Shown piece by piece: positions 1 through 9,817 of a stretch of 64,000 nucleotides of DNA. The notes below the pieces were generated by a model that did no database searches, was not told where the DNA came from, and saw only the letters and a program-made list of their open reading frames with translations. A program made the position numbers and the translations under genes. How positions within the stretch are numbered: the first letter of the stretch is position 1; the number at the start of each line of letters is the position of its first letter. Origin of the DNA: Fluoribacter gormanii (GTDB lineage: Bacteria; Pseudomonadota; Gammaproteobacteria; Legionellales; Legionellaceae); assembly GCF_900156395.1 (NCBI RefSeq), contig NZ_FTNL01000004.1, positions 124,001 through 188,000 on the forward strand, read 5' to 3'.

Positions 1-221
1 AATTATTGAGTGAAATTAACCATCAATACTCTGATAAAGAAGTAAAATTAATTATTTTTCTTGTCGAACAATTTTCTGGTACTCCTTCATGTCTGGAAGG
101 GCAGTTGGATATGAAATGGGTTTATCAGCATGAACTAAATCCCAAACATTTTCCTGAAGCAAATCACAAAGTAATTGCAATGATACAGAATTATTTATGC
201 TGTAGAGAATCTATATCATAG
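1..221 (+). CDS. mutT: MutT-like 8-oxo-dGTP diphosphatase, C-terminal fragment (cut by window edge)
   Basis: The reading frame is open to the left edge, so only the last ~72 residues are visible. They match the C-terminal half of E. coli MutT in order: a KLIIFLVEQF strand, an EGQ turn, a W four residues later, then LNPKHFPEANHKVIA, equivalent to LNADDFPPANEPVIA in MutT. The Nudix box itself lies outside the window. MutT removes 8-oxo-dGTP from the nucleotide pool. Finding it near coaE agrees with the coaE-zapD-yacG-mutT neighbourhood of many gammaproteobacteria. A TTG at position 6 could be read as a start, but the homology makes a 5'-truncated gene more likely. Confidence 0.8.
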   Translation, partial: LLSEINHQYSDKEVKLIIFLVEQFSGTPSCLEGQLDMKWVYQHELNPKHFPEANHKVIAMIQNYLCCRESIS

Positions 222-433
222 AGGCGGGATAAATATTCCTTGGGATTTGTCGATAGAACCTTCACTCATTAGCACGAACGTACACTTAAAATCTCTGCAC
301 GAACAGAGTGAGAGAGCTCGAACAGCCTGCGCTGAATTTTAAACGGACGGCACTAAGTAGGAGCTCCCTTTTGCTCAACGACTTAGGATGTCATGGTAGA
401 TGAGGTTGTCGTAGCCCACATTATTAATAGTCA

Positions 434-1162
434 TTAGTTAAAATCAATATATAGTGGAGCATGGTCTGACACTTCGTCACTCAGTACAGAAAATTCATTA
501 ACAATGATATCTGGGGAAGCCAGAATATAATCTGCAAATTTTTCTTCTTTTTTGTAATAGCTAGTTCTTGTTGAGCTGACATTGTTAATTTTTATTAAAT
601 TATTCATCTTACGCTCAAGAATATGCATGCTTTTCGTGTCAGGTCTTAAGTTAAAGTCTCCACATAATATTTTAGGTGTATTAATGGTATCCATAAAATG
701 TCGAATACGTTGTGACTGATTGATTCGCTCCGGAGTATCATTTTTACCTTGTCCATTCCAGAGACCATGAACATTAAGTATGGAGTAGATTTTTTTATCT
801 ACTTCACATTCGACCCATTGCAAGTTTCTAGGATGATTTGCTCCTATTCCTGGATAATGTTGTTTTTGATGAATAGTTATATCTCCCTCTCCTAATATAT
901 CGATATTATTTTTCAATAACATTGCAATTCCATAAATGTTTTCCACCGCGGGTTTAAAAATGGCAAAATGATTAGGAAGGAGTTGCTGCAGATCAGAAAA
1001 AATATTCAGACTAAGTTCTCTATCTTCTTCGGTTACCGTACGATGAGCGTTGTAATATACTTCCTGAAAGCAAAAAATATCAACATTTCGATGTATATTT
1101 ATAAAGTCTAATAAAGGCTTGCGTATGCGGCCTCCCCATAAATTTAAGGTAATTAATTTCAT
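434..1162 (-). CDS. Endonuclease/exonuclease/phosphatase (EEP) family protein
   Basis: The 242-aa protein carries the usual EEP landmarks in order: TLNLWGG at the N-terminus (Asn metal ligand), CFQEVY (metal-binding Glu), NVHGLWNG, CGDFNLRPD (Asp/Asn) and SDHAPLYIDF at the C-terminus (catalytic Asp-His). These metal-dependent phosphodiesterases include DNases, sphingomyelinases and inositol phosphatases; the substrate cannot be told here. No signal peptide is visible. The gene is separated from coaE by 94 bp and may be transcribed alone or as the tail of the bioA-coaE run. Confidence 0.8.
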   Translation of the reverse strand: MKLITLNLWGGRIRKPLLDFINIHRNVDIFCFQEVYYNAHRTVTEEDRELSLNIFSDLQQLLPNHFAIFKPAVENIYGIAMLLKNNIDILGEGDITIHQKQHYPGIGANHPRNLQWVECEVDKKIYSILNVHGLWNGQGKNDTPERINQSQRIRHFMDTINTPKILCGDFNLRPDTKSMHILERKMNNLIKINNVSSTRTSYYKKEEKFADYILASPDIIVNEFSVLSDEVSDHAPLYIDFN

Positions 1163-1249
1163 TGATTATTGAATTCCTTTTTCCCTATTCGAAACATTTT
1201 TACACAAAAAGCTTGGGTTTCTATCAGCTGGTATAGAGATACATCTAGA

Positions 1250-1855
1250 TCACATGATATCCTTTGACTTCCTTAGATATGTAGCATGTAAATCATTTAC
1301 TGCTTTAGTTAATTCGTCAATCTTCATGTGGTTATTAATTACATCATCTGCATTTTCCAGGCGAATATTAATATCAGGTTGAACAGATAAAATTGCTTGG
1401 GCTTGTTCCATACTGCATTGATCCCGTTGCATTAATCGAGCTATTTGTATTTCCTTTGTTGTACAGACAAGTAAAATTCGATTGATATAAGGGTACGCTT
1501 GTTTCGTAATTAGCAAAGGGATTTCTACCATACAATAAGGTGTAGTGCAGGTTTCAACCCGTCTTTTTATTTCTTGCCGGATAAGTGGATGTAGGAGGCG
1601 CTCAAGCCAGTCTCGCTCTTTATGATTAGAAAATATTATTTCTCTTAGTTTGCTACGATCTAACTCCTTATCTTGCTTTAGAACTGTATGACCGTAATGT
1701 TCTAAAATTTTTTTATAAGCGAGTTCATTTTTTTGGGTTAGCTCTCTTGATATTTTATCGGCATAAATTACATCAATACCTAGATTCGAAAAAAGTTCAG
1801 CAACAGTGGTTTTTCCACTCGCTATATCGCCTGTTAGTCCAACACAATAAACCAT
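1250..1855 (-). CDS. coaE: Dephospho-CoA kinase
   Basis: CoaE phosphorylates the 3'-OH of dephospho-CoA, the last step of coenzyme A synthesis. The 201-aa protein has the P-loop GLTGDIASGKTT at residues 7-18, the Asp of the VIYADK segment, HPLIRQEI and VEIPLLITK, all typical of the family, and normal length. It starts 5 bp after the upstream secreted-protein gene, so it is probably the last gene of a bioA / EAL / secreted protein / coaE transcript. Confidence 0.95.
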   Translation of the reverse strand: MVYCVGLTGDIASGKTTVAELFSNLGIDVIYADKISRELTQKNELAYKKILEHYGHTVLKQDKELDRSKLREIIFSNHKERDWLERLLHPLIRQEIKRRVETCTTPYCMVEIPLLITKQAYPYINRILLVCTTKEIQIARLMQRDQCSMEQAQAILSVQPDINIRLENADDVINNHMKIDELTKAVNDLHATYLRKSKDIM

Positions 1856-1860
1856 ATTCT

Positions 1861-2298
1861 TTAAATCTCATTTTTATTAATACATGTTACTACATTAATG
1901 TAACATGTATGAGGGACGGGGCTTTTGTGTTTGCAATATGCTTGGGCAGCTAATGCTGCATCATCACGATTAGGATAATGATTACTATTCCATCTCATGG
2001 CTTCTCTATCAAAAGCAGTACATTGCCACATGGGAGTTACATTTGCACCATGGATAAATCTGACGCAACTGGCATTAGATGTTTTGCACGTAGCGGGTTT
2101 GTTGCTATTTTTTTTACATTCTGAGTAAGAAAGATTTAAAGCTATTTTTTGGTAAGTACTTTGGGACGTCCATTTTGTCTGGGTTACATCGTGAGTTGAA
2201 CATTGCCAATAATTACCTTCGGTGTTTATTGGTTCTGCAAAACTTGAAACTGAAACACCTAAAACAAGAAAAAAACAACATCCTATATACTTATTCAT
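1861..2298 (-). CDS. Small secreted cysteine-rich protein with two internal repeats
   Basis: The 145-aa product begins with a clear signal peptide (hydrophobic residues 5-19, cut probably after SFA). The mature part is an imperfect duplication: each half has a W-x-C-[ST]-x-x-D element (WQCSTHD and WQCTAFD), then an aromatic/Asn segment and a C-x-x-x-[SN] helix, with about eight Cys that could form disulfides. I do not recognise a function. It overlaps the EAL gene by 4 bp, so the two are translationally coupled and probably co-expressed. Confidence 0.7.
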   Translation of the reverse strand: MNKYIGCCFFLVLGVSVSSFAEPINTEGNYWQCSTHDVTQTKWTSQSTYQKIALNLSYSECKKNSNKPATCKTSNASCVRFIHGANVTPMWQCTAFDREAMRWNSNHYPNRDDAALAAQAYCKHKSPVPHTCYINVVTCINKNEI

Positions 2299-3872
2299 TT
2301 TTTTTCTCCTTGAAGCAGTTCGATTAATTGTTCTACATGCAAGGCCTTAGAAAAATACCAGCCCTGTATAAGTCGAACCTCGTTTTGTAATAGATAATCT
2401 AGTTGTTCTTTTGTTTCTACTCCTTCTGCAATAATAGTTAAATTAATGCTTTTTGCTAATTGAATAATTGCATCGTTTAATGATTCTGCAACAGCTTTTG
2501 TCCCAATAGCATGAATGAACAATTTGTCGATTTTAAGAAAATTGAAAGGATAATGTTGTAAATAACTGATACTCGAATGTCCCGTTCCATAATCGTCTAT
2601 AGCTAATGAATACCCTATATTTCTGAGCTCATTTAATCTGTTGAAATATATTTCATTATTCATATCAAGTAAATTACGCTCTGTAATTTCAAATAATATT
2701 TGTTTAGGCGAAATAGCATACTGGAGCATTAGCGTATAAAACTGAGGAAAAAATTGATTATCAGTAAAATGTAGCGCACAAATATTAAATGCTAGATGAA
2801 AATCAGGTTGGGTTTCTAAGATATTTTTAGCTTCTTTAAACGCTATTTCAATAATTTGCAAGGTAATGGGGACTATTAAGCCAGTATCTTCAGCTTCCTC
2901 GATAAACAGATCAGGCATTATTATTTCATTTCCATGATCTTGCCATCTTAATAAAACCTCTGCTCCAGAATAGGTATTACATTGTGTGTCAAATAATGGT
3001 TGATAAACAGGGTAAAATTGTCCACTTTTAATAGCCTGTTTTATCGCACCGTGTAAGGAATAATATTTATTAAATTTATTTTTAATCAAAAAATATAAGG
3101 AAATTGAAAATACTAAAATATCAAGAATTAGCAGGATTTGATTATATAATAGGTTGTTAATTAAAGTTTGATCAGGTCCTTCCACAGTTAGCACAACACC
3201 ATCAATGCTGTTTAATTTTGCACTAGCAAATATTCTGTCTGTAATAATGGGTAATTTATCTATCCAGGAATTGCTTGTAGGCTTTCTAATCTGGATAATT
3301 TCTTTTTTCTGATTCACATCGTATAACGTTGTTGTATGTATCCCGCTTTCTGGATTATTCAATTCTTTTTGAAGTACTGGAGCCAAGACAATCATTTCTA
3401 CGTTCCGGATACCTATTTTTTTGGGGATCACATAGATGGGCTCAATAAACATAGATGTTTTTAGCGGCCCCATAATTGACAGACTGATATCATGATTTAG
3501 ATTGAATGTTTGATTTTGTGGTAATGTGGAACATGTAATATGATGCTTTTGGTCATGAATTGCTAATCCAGAGATTTGAGGGTGATTGATTACGATGTGT
3601 TGTAAATAAGGGTCAAAATCATCCTTACAATTTAGGTTATTCTGCTGGTATACAGGGATTTTGTATATATTTTGAAAAACGTTATTGATAAAACGATCAA
3701 TATTGTGAGCTCTATTATTGGTTACGTCTTTAATAAAATTAAAAGAATTTGCAGCATTGTGACGCCAATTAATATAAGAGAACGACACAAGCAAAGCAAC
3801 GGTGAACAATATCCAGAAAAATTTGAATCGCTTGTAGACAATAAATGCCATGTTTCTGAATATTGTTCGCAT
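2295..3872 (-). CDS. Membrane-bound CSS-motif EAL-domain cyclic-di-GMP phosphodiesterase
   Basis: The 525-aa protein has a first membrane helix around residues 17-34, a periplasmic domain with the Cys / CSS signature (NCKDD and ITCSTL), a second helix around 240-262 and a cytosolic EAL domain from about 275. The catalytic set looks complete: EVLLRW in place of EAL, FNICA (Asn), EITER (Glu), IDDYGTG (Asp-Asp), LKIDK (Lys), EGVET (Glu) and QGWYFS (Gln). No GGDEF domain is present. CSS-EAL proteins hydrolyse c-di-GMP, and in E. coli PdeC the CSS cysteines respond to the periplasmic disulfide system. It lies 3 bp after bioA. Confidence 0.88.
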   Translation of the reverse strand: MRTIFRNMAFIVYKRFKFFWILFTVALLVSFSYINWRHNAANSFNFIKDVTNNRAHNIDRFINNVFQNIYKIPVYQQNNLNCKDDFDPYLQHIVINHPQISGLAIHDQKHHITCSTLPQNQTFNLNHDISLSIMGPLKTSMFIEPIYVIPKKIGIRNVEMIVLAPVLQKELNNPESGIHTTTLYDVNQKKEIIQIRKPTSNSWIDKLPIITDRIFASAKLNSIDGVVLTVEGPDQTLINNLLYNQILLILDILVFSISLYFLIKNKFNKYYSLHGAIKQAIKSGQFYPVYQPLFDTQCNTYSGAEVLLRWQDHGNEIIMPDLFIEEAEDTGLIVPITLQIIEIAFKEAKNILETQPDFHLAFNICALHFTDNQFFPQFYTLMLQYAISPKQILFEITERNLLDMNNEIYFNRLNELRNIGYSLAIDDYGTGHSSISYLQHYPFNFLKIDKLFIHAIGTKAVAESLNDAIIQLAKSINLTIIAEGVETKEQLDYLLQNEVRLIQGWYFSKALHVEQLIELLQGEKK

Positions 3873-3875
3873 GAT

Positions 3876-5198
3876 TTACGGCGTTACATAGGCTCTCTTT
3901 ATAGAGTTTAGTGTTATTTCGGCTAATTTCCCAATTACTTCATGATTCGTGTTTAATGGAGGAAGCCAGTAAAGGGTTTTACCTATAGGTCTTATTAAAG
4001 CGCCATGATTTAGTGCTTGCTGATAAACCTTATTTCCTATTCGATGATCTTCCCTATCTTCGAGATCTGCTGCAACAACGGCTCCAATTCCTCGAACATT
4101 ATTTAATTTACCAGAGAGTTTGGCTACTTCTGTTAAGGCTGCAAACATATACTCACCCAGATTCTGAGCCTGTTCGATTATTTTTTCTTCACGCATGGCA
4201 CGTATGGTTGCTAATGCGGCGCTGACTGCGAGTGCATTTCCACTATATGTATGTGAATGTAAGAATGATTTCCCACTATCATAATCTGCATAAAATAGAT
4301 CAAAGATGGAGTTATCGATCATTACGCAGCTTAGAGGAATAGATCCGGACGTTAATCCTTTGGATAAACAAATAAGATCAGGTTCAACATCCGCGTGGTG
4401 TGAAGCTAACCATTTACCTGTTCGACCCATTCCAGTCATTATTTCATCGGCAATAAGATAAATATTGTTTCTTTTAGCCCAGGACGATAATCTTTTAAGA
4501 AAGTCGGGGCTGTAACACAACATTCCACCGGCACCTTGAACTAAGGGTTCTACGACTATGGCACAGACTTTATTGCTTATTGCTTCTAATTTCTTTTCTA
4601 CAATTGACCAATAGGCATCACAATTGTTCCATAATAAATCCTCTTTGCCTGAAATATAAGGAATATCTTCAACATAATGGCAGGTAAGGCTAAATGATCT
4701 ATATGGCGCTTTATAAAGACCTAAATCACTGATGCTCATTGTACCTAGTGTTTCTCCATGATATCCATTCTGAAGTGCAATAAACTGATTTTTATCTGTA
4801 TAACCTTTGATTTGATTGGCATGGATTGCTAGTTTCATCGCAATTTCAACAGCACTGGAGCCATCGCTCGCGAAGAAAACATGTTGCTTTTTAGTAATTT
4901 GAGCTAACTCTTCTGCTAACGCTACAAGTTGTGGGTTTGTAGTATTTGCAGTAATGACATGTTCAAATTGATCCAATTGGTCCTTTATTGCAGCAATAAC
5001 GGCAGGATGGCCATGGCCCAAAGACTTACACCACCAACTCGAGATAGCATCGATAAGAGGGCCTTTATTGGTATAGAGATAACTACCGTGAGCTTTTTCA
5101 ATAAACAAGGGAGGGCATGTTTCAAAATCTTTCATTTGCGTGCAAGGATGCCAAAAATGCTTTAAATCTCTACTAATTAATTGATTTATGTTGACCAT
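3876..5198 (-). CDS. bioA: Adenosylmethionine-8-amino-7-oxononanoate aminotransferase
   Basis: BioA converts KAPA to DAPA in biotin synthesis using PLP and SAM as amino donor. Visible family features are WHPCTQMKDFE near the N-terminus, WWCKSLGHGHP, the DEIMTGMGRTG segment and the PLP lysine in LSKGLTSG. An ATG at 5240 would add 14 residues, but family N-termini fit the ATG at 5198 better. Neither start has a good Shine-Dalgarno, so the choice is tentative. The gene is divergent from bioBFHD, as in E. coli, and a BirA-type inverted repeat overlaps the chosen start. Confidence 0.93.
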   Translation of the reverse strand: MVNINQLISRDLKHFWHPCTQMKDFETCPPLFIEKAHGSYLYTNKGPLIDAISSWWCKSLGHGHPAVIAAIKDQLDQFEHVITANTTNPQLVALAEELAQITKKQHVFFASDGSSAVEIAMKLAIHANQIKGYTDKNQFIALQNGYHGETLGTMSISDLGLYKAPYRSFSLTCHYVEDIPYISGKEDLLWNNCDAYWSIVEKKLEAISNKVCAIVVEPLVQGAGGMLCYSPDFLKRLSSWAKRNNIYLIADEIMTGMGRTGKWLASHHADVEPDLICLSKGLTSGSIPLSCVMIDNSIFDLFYADYDSGKSFLHSHTYSGNALAVSAALATIRAMREEKIIEQAQNLGEYMFAALTEVAKLSGKLNNVRGIGAVVAADLEDREDHRIGNKVYQQALNHGALIRPIGKTLYWLPPLNTNHEVIGKLAEITLNSIKRAYVTP

Positions 5199-5219
5199 TT
5201 TGAAAATTTTGGTTGACAA
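5188..5219. promoter_or_regulatory. Candidate BirA-type biotin operator between bioA and bioB
   Basis: The half-sites are ATGTTGACC (5188-5196) and GGTTGACAA (5211-5219), separated by 14 bp. The right half fits the known BirA box TTGTNAACC-(14-16)-GGTTNACAA well; the left half matches 6 of 9 positions. It overlaps the -35 element of the predicted bioB promoter and the predicted bioA start codon, which would allow BirA to repress both directions. This is an inference from motif and position only. Confidence 0.55.
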
Positions 5220-5240
5220 GATGAGACGGAACTTTATCAT
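5213..5240 (+). promoter_or_regulatory. Predicted sigma70 promoter of bioBFHD
   Basis: TTGACA at 5213-5218 and TATCAT at 5235-5240 are separated by 16 bp. The predicted start near 5247 gives a leader of about 85 nt before bioB. The -35 box lies inside the right half of the BirA-type operator. Confidence 0.55.
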
Positions 5241-5331
5241 GTCTGTTATCTAAATAAAATGAGAACTATACAAAATGTAGCGAAGTTAGACTTTCGCATC
5301 ATTTAATATCCTTGATTAGGAGGAACCTGTT

Positions 5332-6279
5332 GTGACTCAAGTTAAGAAGCACTGGTCTGTTTCTGAAATTACAGCTCTATATGAACAACCATTTAATGAT
5401 CTTTTACATCAAGCGCATGCGGTACATAGAGAATATCACCAACCTAATTCACTACAATTTGCTACATTATTAAGTATTAAAACAGGAGCTTGTCCCGAGG
5501 ACTGTGGTTATTGTTCTCAAAGTGGACATCATAAAACTCATGTTGAAAAAGAAAAGTTAATGTCGGTTGATGATGTATTAAAAGCTGCTCAGGAAGCAAA
5601 AGAAGGTGGGGCCAAACGGTTTTGTATGGGGGCAGCTTGGCGTTGTCCGCCTGATAAGGTCATGGGTGAATTACAAGAAATGATTAAGGGAGTTAAGTCA
5701 CTGGGACTAGAAACCTGTATGACCCTAGGCATGTTGAATCAAGAGCAGGCTGCCAGTTTAAAGGAAGCTGGTTTAGATTATTATAATCACAACATTGATA
5801 CTTCTCCTTCTTATTATGAGAAAGTAGTTACAACACGTAAATTCAGTGACCGTCTGGATACATTAAATAATGTTCGATCGGCCGGAATTAATGTGTGTTG
5901 CGGCGGAATTTTGGGCTTGGGTGAAACACGCGAAGATCGAATTGAATTTTTATTAACTTTAGCAAATATGGAAACACCTCCTGAAAGTGTTCCAATTAAT
6001 CGTTTAATACCTGTAGAGGGAACTCCTCTTGCAAAAGCGCAACCAGTAGAAGGTATCGAGTTAGTTCGTACAATCGCTACCGCCAGAATATTAATGCCGC
6101 AAAGTGTTATTCGACTGACAGCAGGAAGGACGGAAATGAGCGATGAATTACAGGCACTTTGTTTCTTTGCGGGTGCGAATTCAGTATTTCTTGGTGATAA
6201 GTTACTAACTGAAGAGAATCCACAACGTACTAAAGACAAGACTCTTTTTAATAAACTTGGTTTAACTGAGATTGTTTAA
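5332..6279 (+). CDS. bioB: Biotin synthase (radical SAM)
   Basis: BioB inserts sulfur into dethiobiotin. The 315-aa protein has the radical-SAM CxxxCxxC cluster motif in [10 protein letters not shown], and the Cys residues of the 2Fe-2S cluster in RFCMG, ETCMTLG and NVCCGG. Translation starts at GTG 5332, preceded by a strong AGGAGGA at 5318-5324 with 7-nt spacing. bioF follows without a gap. Confidence 0.97.
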   Translation: MTQVKKHWSVSEITALYEQPFNDLLHQAHAVHREYHQPNSLQFATLLSIKTGACPEDCGYCSQSGHHKTHVEKEKLMSVDDVLKAAQEAKEGGAKRFCMGAAWRCPPDKVMGELQEMIKGVKSLGLETCMTLGMLNQEQAASLKEAGLDYYNHNIDTSPSYYEKVVTTRKFSDRLDTLNNVRSAGINVCCGGILGLGETREDRIEFLLTLANMETPPESVPINRLIPVEGTPLAKAQPVEGIELVRTIATARILMPQSVIRLTAGRTEMSDELQALCFFAGANSVFLGDKLLTEENPQRTKDKTLFNKLGLTEIV

Positions 6280-7422
6280 ATGCCTCTAAGTCATAAGATT
6301 AGGGATTATACTAATCGGCTGGCTCAGGATGGTTTATTAAGAACTAGATTCGTGTCAGCTGAGGATTCGTCGTTAATTCATTTTGACAGCAATGATTATT
6401 TATCACTGGCAAGGGATAAACGGATATCTGAAGGATACCAACGAGGATATGCTCTGTACCCAAGTGGTAGCGGGGCTTCGATGGTGCTAAGTGGTTATCA
6501 CCCCAATCATCGAGCTGTTGAAGAAGCATTTGCTAATTTATTGGCTGTAGACGACTGCATTTTATTTTCCTCAGGATATGCAGCAAATCTTGCAGTAACT
6601 GCATTACTTGGAAGGTTAAAAGTTCACTGTTTCATTGATAAAGAAATTCATGCCTCAATTTATGATGGCTTAGCATTATCCCAGGTAAACTATACGCGTT
6701 ATTTGCATAATAATTTAGATGATTTAAGTCGTAAATTTACCTTAAATTTTAAGAGCTCCGCTTTAATCACTGAAGGTATTTTTAGCATGAGTGGCCAATT
6801 AGCTCCCTTGCTAAAATTATCTTCTCTTTGTATTGCAAATCAAGGTGCACTCTTAGTTGATGAAGCGCATTCGTTTGGGATTCTAGGCAATCAAGGAAGG
6901 GGGGCAACAGCCTATCATGGGTTAACTCAAAATGAAGTTCCATTGCGAATTATTCCTTTAGGAAAAGCTTATGCGGCTCAAGGCGCCCTTGTTGCAGGAA
7001 AAGCAGACTGGATCTATGCATTATTACAAGCGGGTCGATCCATTATTTATTCAACTGCAGTTAGCCCTGCTTTAAGTTATGGCTTACTAAATACATTGGA
7101 ATTTGTCGTCAATGCGGAAGATAGGCGCTCGAAATTAGCGCAACTAATAACTTTATTTAGATCCTATGCAAAACAATCACCTTTAAATTGGACTGATTCT
7201 ATTAGTCCAATTCAGCAACTTCAATTAGGATGTCCACATTTAGCTTTGCATTATGCTCGCGAGTTGAAGAAACAGGGGATAAGCTGCTGTGCTATTAGAA
7301 AGCCCACCGTGAGTGTCAAAGCCTCAGGATTACGAGTCATTTTGAACTACAATCATACTCCCGAACAGATTCGTGAGTTATTTAAACAGATAAGTGTACT
7401 ATATGAACATAAGCATCCATAG
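6280..7422 (+). CDS. bioF: 8-amino-7-oxononanoate synthase
   Basis: BioF condenses pimeloyl-ACP with alanine to give KAPA. The 380-aa protein has the family segments [32 protein letters not shown] and the PLP-lysine region [10 protein letters not shown]. The ATG follows the bioB stop codon directly, and its 3' end overlaps bioH by about 20 bp, so the genes are tightly coupled. Confidence 0.96.
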   Translation: MPLSHKIRDYTNRLAQDGLLRTRFVSAEDSSLIHFDSNDYLSLARDKRISEGYQRGYALYPSGSGASMVLSGYHPNHRAVEEAFANLLAVDDCILFSSGYAANLAVTALLGRLKVHCFIDKEIHASIYDGLALSQVNYTRYLHNNLDDLSRKFTLNFKSSALITEGIFSMSGQLAPLLKLSSLCIANQGALLVDEAHSFGILGNQGRGATAYHGLTQNEVPLRIIPLGKAYAAQGALVAGKADWIYALLQAGRSIIYSTAVSPALSYGLLNTLEFVVNAEDRRSKLAQLITLFRSYAKQSPLNWTDSISPIQQLQLGCPHLALHYARELKKQGISCCAIRKPTVSVKASGLRVILNYNHTPEQIRELFKQISVLYEHKHP

Positions 7423-8125
7423 TTATGGAGAAGGATACCCTCTTGTTTTTTTTCATGGATGGGGATTCGATAGCCAGGTCTGGTCACCATTAATACCTAA
7501 GCTGTTAGATTTTCAACTGATATTCGTTGATTTGCCAGGATTTGGTCATTCCCAAATGATGGATTGGGATGTATTTAAAACCAATTTAATTAACCAATTA
7601 CCTGAAAAATTTGCATTAATAGGTTGGTCTATGGGGGGATTATATGCAATGCGTTTGGCAGTAGAGGAACCGGAAAGGGTAGATTATCTTATTAATGTGA
7701 CCTCATCCCCTCGATTTTTATATACCGATCTATGGCCAGGTGTTTCTCAAGAAGTTTTTAAAAAATTTTTTAAAAAATTATCAAATGATCCACATACTAC
7801 ATTAAAAGAATTTTTAGAGCTCAATGGATTAAAATCTAATGATGGGTTACACCATCTGCCTCAAAAATTGCCATCTCCAGAAGGATTAGAATCTGGTCTT
7901 AAGATTTTAGAAACATGGGATTTGCGTGTAAAATTAAAGCAGTTTAACAAGCCTACCTGTTTTATATTTGGCCGACTTGATCCGATTGTCCCGATTAAAA
8001 CAATGAATTCCATGCAATTAGACTATCCTGATGCGCATTACACCTTATTCAAGCGAGCTGCCCACATGCCATTTTTATCACATGCAGACTTATTTATTGA
8101 CGAAGTAAGAGGGTTTATTAAATGA
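7403..8125 (+). CDS. bioH: Pimeloyl-ACP methyl ester carboxylesterase
   Basis: BioH is an alpha/beta hydrolase that removes the methyl group from pimeloyl-ACP methyl ester. The triad candidates are Ser in GWSMGG, Asp in FGRLDPIVP and His in RAAHMPF; the oxyanion loop is [13 protein letters not shown] chose ATG 7403 over the GTG at 7394, which would add three residues. It overlaps bioF at the 5' end and bioD by 4 bp at the 3' end. bioC, needed to start the same branch, is not in this window. Confidence 0.93.
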   Translation: MNISIHSYGEGYPLVFFHGWGFDSQVWSPLIPKLLDFQLIFVDLPGFGHSQMMDWDVFKTNLINQLPEKFALIGWSMGGLYAMRLAVEEPERVDYLINVTSSPRFLYTDLWPGVSQEVFKKFFKKLSNDPHTTLKEFLELNGLKSNDGLHHLPQKLPSPEGLESGLKILETWDLRVKLKQFNKPTCFIFGRLDPIVPIKTMNSMQLDYPDAHYTLFKRAAHMPFLSHADLFIDEVRGFIK

Positions 8126-8757
8126 AGCATTTTTTTATCACAGGTACTGACACCGATTGTGGTAAAACCTATGTTACCGCACGTTTGGCAAATTATTTTT
8201 CATCATCAGCTGCAATTAAACCTGTAGCAAGTGGATGTATGGAAATAGAAGATAAACTGGTTAGTAGTGATGCACAATATTTACAAAAAAATAGTATCAG
8301 CTTGGATGTAATAAATCCTTGGCGATTTAAGACTCCTGTATCACCTCATATTGCTGCAGATCTCGAGGGCAGTTGCTTGTCTGTAACCCAAATTGCGGAT
8401 TATTGTCTTAATCTGCAACTGGATGGTATTAAAACTTTGTTTATTGAAGGTGCTGGTGGATTGATGGTTCCATTAAATGATCATGAAACTTGGATTGATT
8501 TTTTGCAGATTACAAAGATACCGGTTATTTTAGTAGTTGGCATGAAATTAGGTTGTATTAATCATGCTTTGTTAACAGAAACGGCTTTGCATACACATAA
8601 TATTCAATGTATAGGGTGGGTTGCCAATTGTATTGATCCTAATATGCAAGCCTTATCAGCTAATATCGATACATTAAGCCAAAAACTTACTTCTCCTCTT
8701 TTGGCAAGAGTGCCTTTTGCAGGCGAGCTTACTATGATCGGTTCCTTTCTTGATTAA
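8122..8757 (+). CDS. bioD: Dethiobiotin synthetase
   Basis: BioD closes the ureido ring of dethiobiotin from DAPA, CO2 and ATP. The 211-aa protein begins with the P-loop [10 protein letters not shown], has KPVASG and the [10 protein letters not shown] motif, and is of near-normal length. The start codon overlaps the bioH stop (ATGA). It is the last recognisable gene of the bio operon. Confidence 0.95.
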   Translation: MKHFFITGTDTDCGKTYVTARLANYFSSSAAIKPVASGCMEIEDKLVSSDAQYLQKNSISLDVINPWRFKTPVSPHIAADLEGSCLSVTQIADYCLNLQLDGIKTLFIEGAGGLMVPLNDHETWIDFLQITKIPVILVVGMKLGCINHALLTETALHTHNIQCIGWVANCIDPNMQALSANIDTLSQKLTSPLLARVPFAGELTMIGSFLD

Positions 8758-8860
8758 TTATAATATTATTGAGTTGGATATCGTTTTTTAATCCCCTACT
8801 TGTTGTTTCAATAACACTATTGTATGTTAATGAAGAATTTATTTAATGGAAAGGAAAACC

Positions 8861-9127
8861 ATGTCTACACGAGATAAGTTGATACAATCAGTAATGACTG
8901 CTTTTTTTGTTCTTGTTGCAACTGGAAGTTCAGCAGCAGATAATAATGACACTTCAGCTGCAACTGAAAAATGCTATGGAATTGCTAAAAAAGGGATGAA
9001 TGATTGCGCTACTGCAACTGCTTCATGTGCTTCTTCTGCTACCAAAGACAAGCAGAAAGATGCCTTTATTTTGCTACCTAAAGGACTCTGTGAACGAATT
9101 GTTGGTGGTAATCTCAAACCTGAGTAA
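8861..9127 (+). CDS. DUF2282 (BufA1-like) small secreted protein, without its usual partners
   Basis: The 88-aa product has a signal peptide and the DUF2282 pattern KCYGIAKKGMNDC ... ASCASSA ... LPKGLCERIVGG, with four conserved-type cysteines. DUF2282 proteins are now known as bufferin (BufA1) precursors, copper-binding peptides usually modified by a DUF692 enzyme (BufB) with a BufC partner. Neither partner is next to it; the following genes are YceI and cytochrome b561. The ATG at 8861 is preferred over 8846 because AAGGAAAA precedes it at proper spacing. Confidence 0.8.
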   Translation: MSTRDKLIQSVMTAFFVLVATGSSAADNNDTSAATEKCYGIAKKGMNDCATATASCASSATKDKQKDAFILLPKGLCERIVGGNLKPE

Positions 9128-9179
9128 AAATTTAATATATAATTGATTTAAACTGATATTAAAAATAAGGATATTTATT

Positions 9180-9809
9180 ATGAAGCAAACTCTGGGACGC
9201 TCGCTATCATCATTGCTTATCGCAATTACTTTTTCTACTCCAATATTTGCTGCTTCTGAAACCTATACTTTGGATAAAAATCATACTTATGTCTTATGGA
9301 GTGCTGAACACTTGGGTTTTACAACTCAATATGGCAAATGGTATGCAACGGGACAGCTAGTTCTTGATAAAGACAATCCAAGTCAAAGTAAAGTTAATGT
9401 GACAATTGATGTTAAAGACATGATTACGGGTATTCCTGAGCTTGATAAACATCTAAAAAGTAATTTGTTTTTTGATGCCGAGCATTATCCTACAGCAACC
9501 TTTGTTAGCAATAAAGTAACGCCACAAGGTGATAATAAAGCAACCGTTGATGGTACGTTAACCCTACGCGGGGTGAGCAAGCCAGTGGTGTTGGAAGTTA
9601 CCTTAAATAAAGAGGGAATGAATCCAATTAGTAATAAGATGTCTGTTGGTTTTACCGCCACAGGTTCTATAAATCGTTCTGATTTTGGTATCAATGCATT
9701 CTTGCCCGCTGTGAGCGATAAAGTAAATCTTTCTATTGGGGCCGAGGCATACCTGGATCAGAATAAAAAAGCAGATCAAGATAAAGATCAGGCACAAGGT
9801 AAAAAATAG
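9180..9809 (+). CDS. YceI-family periplasmic lipid-binding protein (first copy)
   Basis: The 209-aa protein has a signal peptide (cut after IFAA) and a YceI lipocalin-like beta-barrel: YTLDKNHTYVLWSAEHLGF, the LDKHLKSNLFFDAEHYPTA element and the C-terminal SDFGINAF segment. YceI proteins bind isoprenoid-type lipids. The C-terminus ends in a charged Lys/Asp/Gln tail that is not part of the fold. It heads a three-gene operon with cytochrome b561 (8-bp gap) and a second YceI. Confidence 0.92.
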   Translation: MKQTLGRSLSSLLIAITFSTPIFAASETYTLDKNHTYVLWSAEHLGFTTQYGKWYATGQLVLDKDNPSQSKVNVTIDVKDMITGIPELDKHLKSNLFFDAEHYPTATFVSNKVTPQGDNKATVDGTLTLRGVSKPVVLEVTLNKEGMNPISNKMSVGFTATGSINRSDFGINAFLPAVSDKVNLSIGAEAYLDQNKKADQDKDQAQGKK

Positions 9810-9817
9810 GATATCTT

